A DNA stretch of 64,000 bases from Bacteroidia bacterium (GTDB lineage Bacteria; Bacteroidota; Bacteroidia; B-17B0; Aurantibacillaceae). The stretch spans positions 56,515 through 120,514 of the forward strand of contig JALHRL010000010.1 in NCBI GenBank assembly GCA_022841465.1, in the 5' to 3' direction. The position numbers and the translations under genes are program-made. The notes beneath the pieces were generated by a model. The model was not told the origin of the DNA. It ran no database searches and saw only the letters and a list, made by a program, of their open reading frames with translations. This document shows, in pieces, positions 26,340 through 34,723 of this stretch. Numbering within the stretch: the first letter of the stretch is position 1; the number at the start of each line of letters is the position of its first letter.

Positions 26340-27398
26340 ATGAAAACAATTTTATTAATTGAAGACAATAACGAAGTTAGAGAAAACACCGCTGAAATTT
26401 TAGAATTAGCAAATTATAAAGTTTTACAAGCCGAAAATGGAAAAACAGGCGTAGAAATAGCCCAACAGCAAAAGCCCGATTTAATTATTTGCGATATTAT
26501 GATGCCTGTTTTAGATGGGTATGGTGTAATTCACTTATTAAGTAAAAGCGCAGAAACCGCCTTAATTCCTTTTATTTTTCTTACAGCCAAGTCTGAGCGT
26601 GGTGATTTTAGAAAAGGGATGGAAATGGGTGCAGACGATTATATTACAAAACCATTTGACGATGTTGAGCTGTTGAAAGCTGTTGAAAGCCGGCTTCGTA
26701 AAAACGAAATATTAAAAGCTGAATTTTCTAATAATGTAGATGGTATTAATAAGTTTTTTGATGATGTTGGCACATTAGAAGAATTAAAAAAACTATCGAA
26801 AGACAGAAGGGTTAAGTTGTTTAAGAAAAAAGACGTTGTTTTTAACGAAGGCAGTAGTCCTAATTACCTTTATTTTCTTTCAAAAGGAAAAGTAAAAACG
26901 CATCAAAATCATGAATACGGTAAAGAATTTATTACCAACCTTTATAAAGAAGGCGACTTTTTTGGATATATTGCTTTGTTGGAAGAAAAACCATTTAATG
27001 AAACCGCCGAAGCTTTAGAAGATTCTGAGGTGTTGTTAATTCCTAAGGACGATTTTTACAGCATGGTTTATAGCAACAGCCATGTTATGAAAAAATTTAT
27101 TAAAATGCTAAGCGATAATGTTATTGAAAAAGAAAGCATGTTGGTTAATTTGGCTTATAGTTCTGTAAGAAAAAGAGTTGCCAATGCGCTTGTTACTTTG
27201 TGCGATAGGTACAGCAGCAAAAAAGAAAACGGATTAAACATTTCCTTTTCAAGAGAAGATTTAGCTAATATTGTAGGTACAGCAACCGAATCTTTAATAA
27301 GAACCTTAAGTGATTTTAAAGAAGATAAATTATTAGAAGTAAAGGGCAGTAATATTACTATTCTTAATTATGATAAATTAAAAACGTTAAAAGCTTAG
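26340..27398 (+). CDS. Response regulator fused to a CRP/FNR-type transcription factor
   Basis: The 352-residue protein has three parts. Residues 1-120 are a receiver domain with acidic E8/D9, phospho-acceptor Asp52 (IICDIMMP), Thr82 and Lys104. Residues about 145-260 are a cyclic-nucleotide-binding-type beta roll (FKKKDVVFNEGSSPNYLYFL, GDFFGYIALLEEKPFNETAE). Residues about 275-345 are a Crp-type winged helix with recognition helix TATESLIRTL, keeping the Glu and Arg that contact TGA/TCA half-sites in CRP and FNR. The Fe-S cysteine set of FNR is absent, so the signal should come by phosphorylation from the neighbouring kinase. The operon promoter bears the same box. The 3' end overlaps the convergent gene by 12 bases. 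Confidence 0.88.
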   Translation: MKTILLIEDNNEVRENTAEILELANYKVLQAENGKTGVEIAQQQKPDLIICDIMMPVLDGYGVIHLLSKSAETALIPFIFLTAKSERGDFRKGMEMGADDYITKPFDDVELLKAVESRLRKNEILKAEFSNNVDGINKFFDDVGTLEELKKLSKDRRVKLFKKKDVVFNEGSSPNYLYFLSKGKVKTHQNHEYGKEFITNLYKEGDFFGYIALLEEKPFNETAEALEDSEVLLIPKDDFYSMVYSNSHVMKKFIKMLSDNVIEKESMLVNLAYSSVRKRVANALVTLCDRYSSKKENGLNISFSREDLANIVGTATESLIRTLSDFKEDKLLEVKGSNITILNYDKLKTLKA

Positions 27399-27761
27399 TT
27401 CACTTAACTCTTTTCCTTGTTCGTTTTGCTTTTTAAGTGTCCAATTATCTGTTACGGTTGTTTCTATCCAACTTTTGCCTGATTTTCTGAACACCTGAAC
27501 GTTTAATCCAAACTTTTCTTTAAAGAGCTCTTCTAATTCCGTTACGGTTGTGTTTTCGTCAAATGTAACATTCCCGTTTTTACTAATAATACTGGTTAGT
27601 TTGGTTCCGCCGTTTAAAATATCTTTTTTAGCACTCCCTTCTTTAGCAACGTGCGGCTTCTTAAAAAACATTAGCTTAAGAAATTGAAACTGTTCTTCAA
27701 AAGATTTTTGCAAATCATCAATAGTAATATTTTCACTAACATCTATTTTCATGTCTATCAT
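27387..27761 (-). CDS. Small protein of unknown function with an internal repeat
   Basis: I cannot name this family. The 124-residue soluble protein starts at ATG 27761 (or 27752, three codons later). It contains two copies of a roughly 30-residue unit: KIDVSENITIDDLQKSFEEQ continuing to LKLMFFKK, and NVTFDENTTVTELEELFKEK continuing to VQVFRKSG. A linker with KKPHVAKEGSAKKDILN joins them. It is the last gene of the doxX-usp-usp unit, three bases behind the Usp gene, so it is probably induced with them under low oxygen. Confidence 0.7.
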   Translation of the reverse strand: MIDMKIDVSENITIDDLQKSFEEQFQFLKLMFFKKPHVAKEGSAKKDILNGGTKLTSIISKNGNVTFDENTTVTELEELFKEKFGLNVQVFRKSGKSWIETTVTDNWTLKKQNEQGKELSELSF

Positions 27762-27764
27762 TTT

Positions 27765-28655
27765 TTAAAAAGGTAATCCTACCGAGTTACTAACTAAACT
27801 TGAATTTTGCTCCGGTTCTATAGAAATAACGGGTATATCTGAATTATGAACCAACTCATGATTATAAGAGCTTAATATTCCTTTCGCGCCTCCAATTTTC
27901 TGATTGGTCATTGTTAATATTAAATCGTTTTTATGTTTTTTGGCAAACGTAATTGTTTTACTAACTCTGTGTTTTGTTTTGTCTACAAAGGTTTCGCATT
28001 TTATGTTGCTTTTTGCACACAATTCCTCAATTTGTTTGGCTATTACTTCTAATTTAAATTTATCCGCTTTTTCATCTTCATCATATAAACACAAGGCGGT
28101 AACTTTTGCAGAAAAAACCTTTGCCATTTCAATGGCATAATTTACTTTTTGACGCGAGTGTTGGGTTAAATCAATTGGAAGTAAAATGTTTTTGTAGCCT
28201 TTTTTAGAAACAACGCCTTTTATGGTCATAACCGGCATAGGTGTTTTAGTAACTAAACGATACGCAACACTTCCTAAGAAAAAATCGGATTTAGAATCTT
28301 TTCCCTGAGTACCCATTACTATTAAATCAATTTTATTCTCTTCTGCTAAATTTGCAATTTCTGTTGTAACGCTTCCTGTAGAAACAATTTTCTTTGGAAG
28401 AACGCCATAACTTTTAGAGATTTTTTCAGCAGCAGCATCGAGTTTTTTGTTTACTAAATCAACAACCGCTTTGTCGCTTTTAAGATTTAATAAGGGTAGT
28501 ATAATGTCTACCAATTCCGATCTGCTAATAACATGTACCAGATACAGGTCTCCTTTTGTTAAAGAGGCTATTAAGGCAGCGTGGCTTATTGCCTTATCTG
28601 CATTTGCCGAAAAGTCGTACGGCACCATTATTTTTTTAGGTTTAAATTTTATCAT
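27765..28655 (-). CDS. Universal stress protein, two UspA domains
   Basis: The 296-residue protein has two tandem Usp folds. The first runs from IMVPYDFSANADKAISHAAL to LIVMGTQGKDSKSDFFLGSV and KTPMPVMTI, with the GxxGxxxxxFLGSV nucleotide-binding pattern intact, so ATP binding is plausible. The second starts NILLPIDLTQHSRQKVNYAI and has a weaker loop. It lies three bases behind the next Usp gene in a leftward operon that begins with doxX. Confidence 0.88.
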   Translation of the reverse strand: MIKFKPKKIMVPYDFSANADKAISHAALIASLTKGDLYLVHVISRSELVDIILPLLNLKSDKAVVDLVNKKLDAAAEKISKSYGVLPKKIVSTGSVTTEIANLAEENKIDLIVMGTQGKDSKSDFFLGSVAYRLVTKTPMPVMTIKGVVSKKGYKNILLPIDLTQHSRQKVNYAIEMAKVFSAKVTALCLYDEDEKADKFKLEVIAKQIEELCAKSNIKCETFVDKTKHRVSKTITFAKKHKNDLILTMTNQKIGGAKGILSSYNHELVHNSDIPVISIEPEQNSSLVSNSVGLPF

Positions 28656-28658
28656 AAT

Positions 28659-29480
28659 TTATTTTTCGTGAATTGACATTACAGGGATTTTTGATTGAAA
28701 TGAAATTAGTTTTGTGTTTGTTTCATTAAAGAAATTATATATGGGTGAATGAGATTTGCTAAATAACACAATCAAATCGCTGGGGGTTTTTTTACAATAA
28801 TTTGTTATCCCATCTTGAAATGTTTTTGACTCCATTGTTTTTACGTTCCATTTTTTATTGTCTCTCTCGGGGTTTCTTTCATAAACCATCAAAAACTCAT
28901 CTTCTGTTTTAATGTGTATTAACTCGTTTGTGGCCTTAAATTTTTCAGAAAAATTAAACGCCATTTGTATGCTTCGTTTTTTAATGTTTTCTCTATTGTC
29001 AACCGTTACAACAACGTGTTTTAATTGATGTTTCTTATAACTTTCGGGCACAATAATAACCGGACAATTTATTTTATTGGCAATACTTACTCCTGTTGTG
29101 CCATATATAAATTTTGAAATTTTAGATTTTGTTTCAAGGCCTAAAACAACATAATTAATTTTTCCTTTTTTATCCAAATCTTTCACAACTGTTTTTACTG
29201 AGTCGGAAGTGTTTAGTGTTTCAACCTCAACATTTGGTAATGCTTTAAGGGCAGTTTTCTTCACCTGCTCTAATTTTTGAGCGTTGCTTTCTTTTATTGT
29301 TTTATAATCAAGCGTATATAAGCCCGAATAGGTATGAACAATTGGAAAATCAAAAACATGTAGAAGCAATATTTTACTTGGGCATTTGGAAGCCAACATT
29401 AATGCATACTGCAATGCGTTTTCAGAAGACTTTGTATAATCTATTCCAACTAAAATTGTATTTTTCTTTTCCTTTTTCAT
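28659..29480 (-). CDS. Universal stress protein, two UspA domains
   Basis: The 273-residue protein opens with ILVGIDYTKSSENALQYALM and has a clear first Usp fold ending LGLETKSKISKFIYGTTGVS and NCPVIIVP. The second fold (VVVTVDNRENIKKRSIQMAF onwards) lacks a clean nucleotide loop. It is the second gene of the doxX unit, 11 bases behind doxX, and three bases ahead of another Usp gene. Repeated Usp genes near oxygen-related functions are a common feature of low-oxygen regulons. Confidence 0.85.
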   Translation of the reverse strand: MKKEKKNTILVGIDYTKSSENALQYALMLASKCPSKILLLHVFDFPIVHTYSGLYTLDYKTIKESNAQKLEQVKKTALKALPNVEVETLNTSDSVKTVVKDLDKKGKINYVVLGLETKSKISKFIYGTTGVSIANKINCPVIIVPESYKKHQLKHVVVTVDNRENIKKRSIQMAFNFSEKFKATNELIHIKTEDEFLMVYERNPERDNKKWNVKTMESKTFQDGITNYCKKTPSDLIVLFSKSHSPIYNFFNETNTKLISFQSKIPVMSIHEK

Positions 29481-29491
29481 TGTTTTTAATA

Positions 29492-29911
29492 CTATTTATT
29501 AAATAATAGATAGTCTAAACTTAAAATTTCCCAACTATGTGGCAAAACCAATAAAGCAATAACCATAATTAATCGTGGGAAAACGTGTCGCATATCCCAA
29601 ACAGGCTCTAGCATAGAAAAAGCAATTCCAACTAATATTAAATCTAAACCTAATAAGGCTAAGGCGTATCCCTTAAATAAGCCCAAAATTAACAACAGGC
29701 CGCCAAAAAACTCAACAACCGATGTATAAACAGCCGAGCCTATCAACATAAACTGAGGTATGTTGTTTTTTTGCGCGTTTATTTGAAATGCTTCCGTCAC
29801 TCCTTTAATTTTTACTTTAAATAATTTATCGTATCCCTGATATAAAAAAATTATACCACAAAACACTCTTAGAATTAGTTCAGCAACATGCTGTTTATGT
29901 ATTATTTCCAT
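29492..29911 (-). CDS. DoxX-family membrane protein
   Basis: The 139-residue protein has four membrane helices and the DoxX pattern ILRVFCGIIFLYQGYDKLFK at the start and VVEFFGGLLLILGLFKGYAL in the middle. DoxX-type proteins occur in quinone or thiosulfate oxidation complexes and in redox stress defence; the exact role of short members is open. It heads the leftward unit doxX-usp-usp-27387 and has one of the best box promoters in the window (29957-30021). Confidence 0.82.
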   Translation of the reverse strand: MEIIHKQHVAELILRVFCGIIFLYQGYDKLFKVKIKGVTEAFQINAQKNNIPQFMLIGSAVYTSVVEFFGGLLLILGLFKGYALALLGLDLILVGIAFSMLEPVWDMRHVFPRLIMVIALLVLPHSWEILSLDYLLFNK

Positions 29912-29956
29912 GTTACTAATTTAACCTTTTTCTTCTATTTCAATAATTAACTTTCA

Positions 29957-30021
29957 CAAAAATACTTCCTTTGTAGGGGTATTTTAATGAGTTCTGTCAG
30001 AATTCCTGCTGATGTTCATCA
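29957..30021 (-). promoter_or_regulatory. Tandem-box promoter of the doxX operon
   Basis: Read leftwards: distal box TGATGAACATCA (30021-30010), proximal box TGACAGAACTCA (29999-29988), exactly 23 bases, then TATTTTTG (29964-29957), a perfect TAnnTTTG element. The box centres are 22 bp apart. The ATG of doxX is 45 bases beyond the -7 element. Confidence 0.78.
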
Positions 30022-30078
30022 TAATTATGTTTGTTTTAAATTTAACAATTTGGTAAAATTTGGCTTATTTCTTAAACA

Positions 30079-30144
30079 TGACAATTATCAATATCTAAAA
30101 CTGACAAACCTCATAGGGCACAATTGACTTTATTGTGACATTTG
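30079..30144 (+). promoter_or_regulatory. Tandem-box promoter of the gene at 30183
   Basis: Distal box TGACAATTATCA (30079-30090), proximal box TGACAAACCTCA (30102-30113), 23 bases, then GACATTTG (30137-30144), one mismatch from TAnnTTTG. Box centres are 23 bp apart. This promoter is the mirror image of the doxX promoter across about 60 bases of AT-rich DNA (30022-30078) in which I see no further signal. Confidence 0.7.
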
Positions 30145-30182
30145 TTACAAGAAAACAATTAAAAACTATAATAATAAACAAT

Positions 30183-30497
30183 ATGGCAACTACATTATCA
30201 CACAGCGTTTCAAGTAGCGATAAAAATTTATCATGGTATGGTAAACTAATTAAAAAACTTGAGTTCAGTTATTTTGGAATGATTGCAATGACCATTTCAA
30301 TAGGAAGTATTATTGGAGGAATTGCAGCAATGTATATTTTTCAAAACGATGCCCCTATTTGGCAATTAGGAATTTGTATGGCTTTTGCTATGGCTAATAA
30401 CGTTGCAGCTATTGGCCAGGCACCAACGCGCTGGGTAGCTAACATTTTTTTAGCTACCTGCATTGTTGAAGCAGTTTTAATTTTAATTAATTTTTAA
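30183..30497 (+). CDS. Small membrane protein of unknown function
   Basis: The ATG at 30183 fits the promoter; the longer frame from 30135 would begin inside the -7 element. The 104-residue protein has a short soluble N-terminus and about three hydrophobic helices (FGMIAMTISIGSIIGGIAAM, LGICMAFAMANNVAAIGQAP, IFLATCIVEAVLILI). I do not recognise the family. Its control by two boxes, together with doxX and Usp genes, suggests a role in respiration or membrane energetics at low oxygen. A terminator follows at 30535. Confidence 0.7.
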   Translation: MATTLSHSVSSSDKNLSWYGKLIKKLEFSYFGMIAMTISIGSIIGGIAAMYIFQNDAPIWQLGICMAFAMANNVAAIGQAPTRWVANIFLATCIVEAVLILINF

Positions 30498-30534
30498 CTG
30501 GTTTCAACTTAAGTTTTAGTTAGGTTTATATAAC

Positions 30535-30565
30535 AAAAAAGGGATGTTAAACTCATCCCTTTTTT
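30535..30565. terminator. Bidirectional terminator
   Basis: AAAAAAGGGATG (30535-30546) pairs with CATCCCTTTTTT (30554-30565) around a seven-base loop. The A and T runs allow it to end both the rightward membrane gene (stop 30497) and the leftward kynA gene (stop 30584). Confidence 0.9.
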
Positions 30566-30583
30566 GTTGTTTTTATTTTGGTT

Positions 30584-31558
30584 TTACTTTTTTAAGGCGC
30601 TGTTATTTGTAAGTTTTTCACAAGCCTCTAAGTACTTATCATCACCCCAATTTTTTAGCTCTTCTTCTGTCCACAGTTCCGGAAAAAAAACGCGTCTCTG
30701 ATATTTGGGATGCATATACTTTTTCCAATCGCTTCCCCCCGTTGCTTCAGCTTTTTTAGGTCCGCTTTCTAAATATTTCGCCGCAGCGTTATAGTGCGCC
30801 ATTACCCAACGGATGTTTACTGTGTGGTCAAAATGACGCATGGCATTAATTAAACCAATATCATTTTTAACTTCATCCGGCAAGGCCTTAAACTTTGTCC
30901 ATAAATTAATAGTATTATATGTTTCCATTTTATCAAGGAAAAAAGCTTTGTATTTTCGTTCAAAATTTTGAATTAAAGTGTTTTTCTTTCCTGTTTTATG
31001 GTCTTTACCTGCTGCTTGCCAATATAAATGTTCTAAAGCGTGTTCATATGGCGTATTTCTATCAATGGTTGCTCTGAAACGGAAATCAATTAAATTTATT
31101 AATTCGGTTGAGGCAAATTCAATTAAACGATATTGAGCGCTTTGAAATCCGCTTGCCGGTGTTAATGTGTTTCTGAATTTCATGTATTGATCAACGTCCA
31201 TTCCATCGCCCATAATACTGAATGAAGAAGATAACATGTCAAAATATCTACTAACTCTGTACAAGTGTTTTGTAAATTTTGCCGCGTCAATTTTTTCGGC
31301 ATAGGCTACCTGATCTATTTCCCATAAAATCATTTTAAACAGCAGTTCGTTAATTTGATGGTACATTATAAACACCATTTCATCGGGTAAAGTTGTGCGC
31401 TGTGTTTGCAAACTCAACAATGCGTCGGTTTGAATATAATCCCAATACGTAATTGGTTTTGCCCAAACAAGCCCTTCTAAATGTACATTCACATCTTGGT
31501 CTATCTTCGAGAATTTTTCGGTTAGTCTTTCTATTAGTTTTTCCTGTGTTTCGTTCAT
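30584..31558 (-). CDS. kynA: Tryptophan 2,3-dioxygenase
   Basis: This heme enzyme opens the indole ring of tryptophan with O2 to give N-formylkynurenine. The 324-residue protein has the family hallmarks: DALLSLQTQRTTLPDEMVFI near residue 28, MYHQINELLFKMILWEID, the substrate loop MKFRNTLTPASGFQSAQYRL, and the region around RHFDHTVNIRWVMAHY that holds the heme-ligating His. It is the last gene of the leftward aromatic catabolic run, five bases behind kmo, and ends at the terminator 30535. Kynurenine formamidase and kynureninase genes are not in the window. Confidence 0.93.
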   Translation of the reverse strand: MNETQEKLIERLTEKFSKIDQDVNVHLEGLVWAKPITYWDYIQTDALLSLQTQRTTLPDEMVFIMYHQINELLFKMILWEIDQVAYAEKIDAAKFTKHLYRVSRYFDMLSSSFSIMGDGMDVDQYMKFRNTLTPASGFQSAQYRLIEFASTELINLIDFRFRATIDRNTPYEHALEHLYWQAAGKDHKTGKKNTLIQNFERKYKAFFLDKMETYNTINLWTKFKALPDEVKNDIGLINAMRHFDHTVNIRWVMAHYNAAAKYLESGPKKAEATGGSDWKKYMHPKYQRRVFFPELWTEEELKNWGDDKYLEACEKLTNNSALKK

Positions 31559-31563
31559 ACTAA

Positions 31564-32919
31564 TTAGTTTTTAATTTTTTCACCGTAAAACTGATGAATT
31601 AATTCATCCAGTTTATTTGATGGTGTTTCTTGCGTAATATTGTTTTTCTTAATCATATTTAAAACCACCTCATCTTGCTCTTTTCCTTTATTTAAGGCTA
31701 CATGATATTCTATTTCGCTAAACGATACCATTGAATACATTGGAAAATAATTTCCCGGATATAGTTCAGCCATTCGTCTTTCTACTTTTTGTTGAAGCAA
31801 GAACGTTGGGTCGGCCACTTTATCACGCATTACAATATAATTCAGTAACGATAAATCTTGAACGGCATCTCCGTTAGGTTTGCGCATTATTTCGTAATCT
31901 TTAAATACTTTTTCCCAATCGTGGTTGTGTTTTTTCATTAATGAATGCATTACCGAACAATCCTCAAAACCTGCATTCATTCCTTGTCCAAAGAACGGAA
32001 CGGTAGCGTGAGCCGCATCACCCATTAATGCGGTTTTGCCGTGCGTCCAAGGAAAACAACGAATAATTGCTAAAGATGAAAGCGGATGATCTTCCCAAGC
32101 GTCGGCAATGTTTGGCATCATTTCAAAAAAGTTAGGGAAAACTGTTTTAAAGAAATTATTTACTTTTTCTTTTGAGGTTAAGTTATTAAAGCAATGCTCG
32201 TGGCCATCAAAGGGCATAAATAAAGTACAGGTAAAAGAGCCATCAAAATTTGGCAGCGCAATTAGCATAAATCTTCCGCGTGGCCAAATGTGTAATGTAT
32301 TTTTTTCTAGTTTATAACTTCCATCTGCATTTGCCGGTAATAAGATTTCACGGTAACCGTCCTCAATGTATTTCTGACTGTAATCAAACCTGTCTAGTTT
32401 TTGCATTGCGTTATAACGCAAGGCCGAAAAAGCTCCGTCGGTTGCAAAAACCACGTCTGATTTGTGTTCAGAAGCTTTACCTGTTTGAGTGTTTTTTAAA
32501 TAAACAATTCCGTTTTTTAAATCAGCGCCGGTACACTCTTCATTAAAAGAAATGTTTGCGTTTCCGGTGCGCTCTGCAATATCCATTAACTTACAATTAA
32601 TATCTCCGCGCGAAACCGACCATATTGCCTGATCGTTAATGCCATAAGGTTGATAGGTTTTATTTCCACTTAAATCGTGCATGGTGCGCCCGTACATTGG
32701 AATTGCAATTTTTCTAATTTCATCTCCTATTTCCATTTCATCTAAGGCTTTCCACCCACGAAAAGACATGGCAAGGTTAATTGATTTACCTGCAGAGATA
32801 ATTGTTTTTCTCATATCTGTGCGGCGCTCAAAAACATTTACTTTGTAACCTGCTTTTGTAAGGTAAACTGCCCATAGCGACCCCACGAGGCCCGATCCTA
32901 TAATTGTTGCTTGTTTCAT
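31564..32919 (-). CDS. kmo: Kynurenine 3-monooxygenase
   Basis: This FAD-dependent enzyme hydroxylates kynurenine with O2 and NADPH. The 451-residue protein starts with the Rossmann FAD motif GSGLVGSLWAVYLTKAGYKV and has LMGDAAHATVPFFGQGMNAG near residue 295, the second FAD motif, followed by DCSVMHSLM. The C-terminal helices that carry the membrane anchor in eukaryotes are shortened, as in bacterial KMO. kynA follows after five bases. A terminator-like hairpin lies upstream, between haaO and kmo. Confidence 0.93.
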   Translation of the reverse strand: MKQATIIGSGLVGSLWAVYLTKAGYKVNVFERRTDMRKTIISAGKSINLAMSFRGWKALDEMEIGDEIRKIAIPMYGRTMHDLSGNKTYQPYGINDQAIWSVSRGDINCKLMDIAERTGNANISFNEECTGADLKNGIVYLKNTQTGKASEHKSDVVFATDGAFSALRYNAMQKLDRFDYSQKYIEDGYREILLPANADGSYKLEKNTLHIWPRGRFMLIALPNFDGSFTCTLFMPFDGHEHCFNNLTSKEKVNNFFKTVFPNFFEMMPNIADAWEDHPLSSLAIIRCFPWTHGKTALMGDAAHATVPFFGQGMNAGFEDCSVMHSLMKKHNHDWEKVFKDYEIMRKPNGDAVQDLSLLNYIVMRDKVADPTFLLQQKVERRMAELYPGNYFPMYSMVSFSEIEYHVALNKGKEQDEVVLNMIKKNNITQETPSNKLDELIHQFYGEKIKN

Positions 32920-32941
32920 ATATCCATTTATTAAAATAAAA

Positions 32942-32982
32942 ACACCGGAAGAGAACTTAAATATATAAATTTCTTCCGGTGT
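32942..32982 (-). terminator. Terminator or attenuator hairpin between haaO and kmo
   Basis: Arms ACACCGGAAGA (32942-32952) and TCTTCCGGTGT (32972-32982) pair perfectly over a 19-base AT-rich loop. On the minus strand the stem is followed by TTTTTATTTT, so it can act as a terminator after haaO. Because kmo and kynA follow without an obvious box promoter, it may only reduce read-through or protect the upstream mRNA end. Confidence 0.7.
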
Positions 32983-32997
32983 AATAAAGTAAATAAA

Positions 32998-33531
32998 CTA
33001 AACAGCCTCTTCTTTAATTTTTGGTAAAGTAAGTACAGAACCACAGTGTTTACAGGTTCTTAACTTCACGTCTTTATAAAATTCATCGAGTAGTTTTGGT
33101 AATTGACCTACAATATCATCGCAGTGGAATTTCGCTTTGTATACTTCATTATCACAATTTTCACAATACCAAGTACATGCGTCTAATTCATCTGCTTTTC
33201 TTTGCCTTTCAATAACCAAACCTACGGTGTTTGGAAAACGTTGTGGTGAATGCTCAACACGCGGAGGTAATAAAAATATTTCCCCCTCTTTAATATCAAT
33301 TACTCTGGTTTTTCCGTTTTCACGGATTGGTAACTGCATATCGCCTTCTATTTGATAAAAAAACTCTTCTCCCTCGTTGTAATGAAATTCTTTGCGCGCG
33401 TTGGGTCCACCAACAACCATAACAATAAATTCGGTATCTTGATAAACAACCTGGTTACCCACCGGGGGTTTTAATAAATGGCGATTTTCATCAATCCACT
33501 TTTTAAAATTTATAGGAGGCAAAATATTCAT
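32998..33531 (-). CDS. 3-Hydroxyanthranilate 3,4-dioxygenase
   Basis: This non-heme iron enzyme cleaves the ring of 3-hydroxyanthranilate with O2, leading to quinolinate. The 177-residue cupin has the iron ligands in EFHYNEGEEFFYQIEGDMQL and RVEHSPQRFPNTVG. The C-terminus keeps the rubredoxin-like second iron site of bacterial enzymes, CENC near residue 125 and CKHCG near 160. It is the third gene from the hmgA promoter, 23 bases behind hppD, and is followed by the hairpin at 32942. Confidence 0.92.
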   Translation of the reverse strand: MNILPPINFKKWIDENRHLLKPPVGNQVVYQDTEFIVMVVGGPNARKEFHYNEGEEFFYQIEGDMQLPIRENGKTRVIDIKEGEIFLLPPRVEHSPQRFPNTVGLVIERQRKADELDACTWYCENCDNEVYKAKFHCDDIVGQLPKLLDEFYKDVKLRTCKHCGSVLTLPKIKEEAV

Positions 33532-33554
33532 AAATCTACATTCGTACTTCCAAA

Positions 33555-34712
33555 TTACAATGTTCCTCTTCTCGCCTGCTCAGCCTCAATTGATTCGAAC
33601 AAGGCTTGAAAATTTCCTTTGCCAAAAGATTTGGCGCCTTTGCGTTGAATTATTTCAAAGAATAGGGTTGGCCTATCTTCAACCGGTTTGGTAAATATTT
33701 GAAGCAAATATCCATCTTCGTCTCTATCCACCATAATTCCCCACTTCTTCAACACTTCTATGTCTTCTTCAATTATTCCTACCCTGTCTTTTACCGTATC
33801 GTAATATGTTCCCGGTACGTATAAAAATTCTACGCCGCGTTTACGCATTTCAGAAATCGTAAATACAATATCGTCTGTTGCAACAGCAATGTGCTGGCAA
33901 CCCGGACCATTATAAAAATCTAAATACTCCTCAACTTGTGATTTCTTTTTTCCCTTGGCCGGTTCGTTAATTGGAAATTTTATTCTTCCATTTCCGTTAG
34001 TCATCACCTTACTCATTAATGCAGTATATTCAGTTGAAATGTCTTTATCGTCAAATGTTACTAAATTTGCGAAACCCATCACATCTTCGTAAAACTTCGA
34101 CCATTTATTCATGGAACCTAACTCAACATTACCCACCATGTGATCAATATATTTTAATCCTGTTGGTGTTGGTTTATATTCGGTTTCCCACTTACTAAAG
34201 CCCGGCATAAATGCGCCTTTATAATTTTTACGCTCCACAAACATATGTATTGTTTCTCCATAGGTGTGAATACCTGCCTGTATTACTTCACCGTTTTCGT
34301 CTTTTGTAACAAGCGGTTCCATAAAAGGTTTTGCTCCACGTTTTGTAGTTTCTTCAAAAGCTTTTCGTGCATCATCCACCCACAATGCAATTACTTTAAC
34401 ACCATCACCATGTAAACGAATATGATGAGATATTTCGCTGTTTGGGTCGAATGGAGAAGTTAATACCAAACGAATTTTATCTTGCACCAACACATAAGAT
34501 ACTCTGTCGCGCGAACCTGTTTCTAATCCTTTATATGCCAGTTCTTGAAAGCCAAAAGCGGTTTTATAAAAATGTGCAGCTTGCTTTGCGTTGCCCACAT
34601 AAAGTTCAACATAATCTGTTCCGTTAATTGGTAAAAAATCTTGCGCTTTATCAAAAACTTTTGCGCCAGAATAATCATAATTTTTTACTTTGGTTAAATC
34701 TGCTGTTGCCAT
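33555..34712 (-). CDS. hppD: 4-Hydroxyphenylpyruvate dioxygenase
   Basis: This Fe(II) enzyme converts 4-hydroxyphenylpyruvate and O2 to homogentisate in tyrosine breakdown. The 385-residue protein has two glyoxalase-like halves. The iron ligands fall in YIDHMVGNVELG (first His), GCQHIAVATDDI (second His) and LLQIFTKPVEDRPTLFFEII (Glu); the C-terminal RKGAKSFGKGNFQALFESIE is a family signature. It lies 11 bases behind hmgA in one operon. Confidence 0.95.
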   Translation of the reverse strand: MATADLTKVKNYDYSGAKVFDKAQDFLPINGTDYVELYVGNAKQAAHFYKTAFGFQELAYKGLETGSRDRVSYVLVQDKIRLVLTSPFDPNSEISHHIRLHGDGVKVIALWVDDARKAFEETTKRGAKPFMEPLVTKDENGEVIQAGIHTYGETIHMFVERKNYKGAFMPGFSKWETEYKPTPTGLKYIDHMVGNVELGSMNKWSKFYEDVMGFANLVTFDDKDISTEYTALMSKVMTNGNGRIKFPINEPAKGKKKSQVEEYLDFYNGPGCQHIAVATDDIVFTISEMRKRGVEFLYVPGTYYDTVKDRVGIIEEDIEVLKKWGIMVDRDEDGYLLQIFTKPVEDRPTLFFEIIQRKGAKSFGKGNFQALFESIEAEQARRGTL

Positions 34713-34723
34713 AATGTTTTGTT

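Noticed and set aside
30135..30182. Earlier start of the 30183 membrane protein
   Set aside because: The extension begins within the -7 element and has no membrane protein character.
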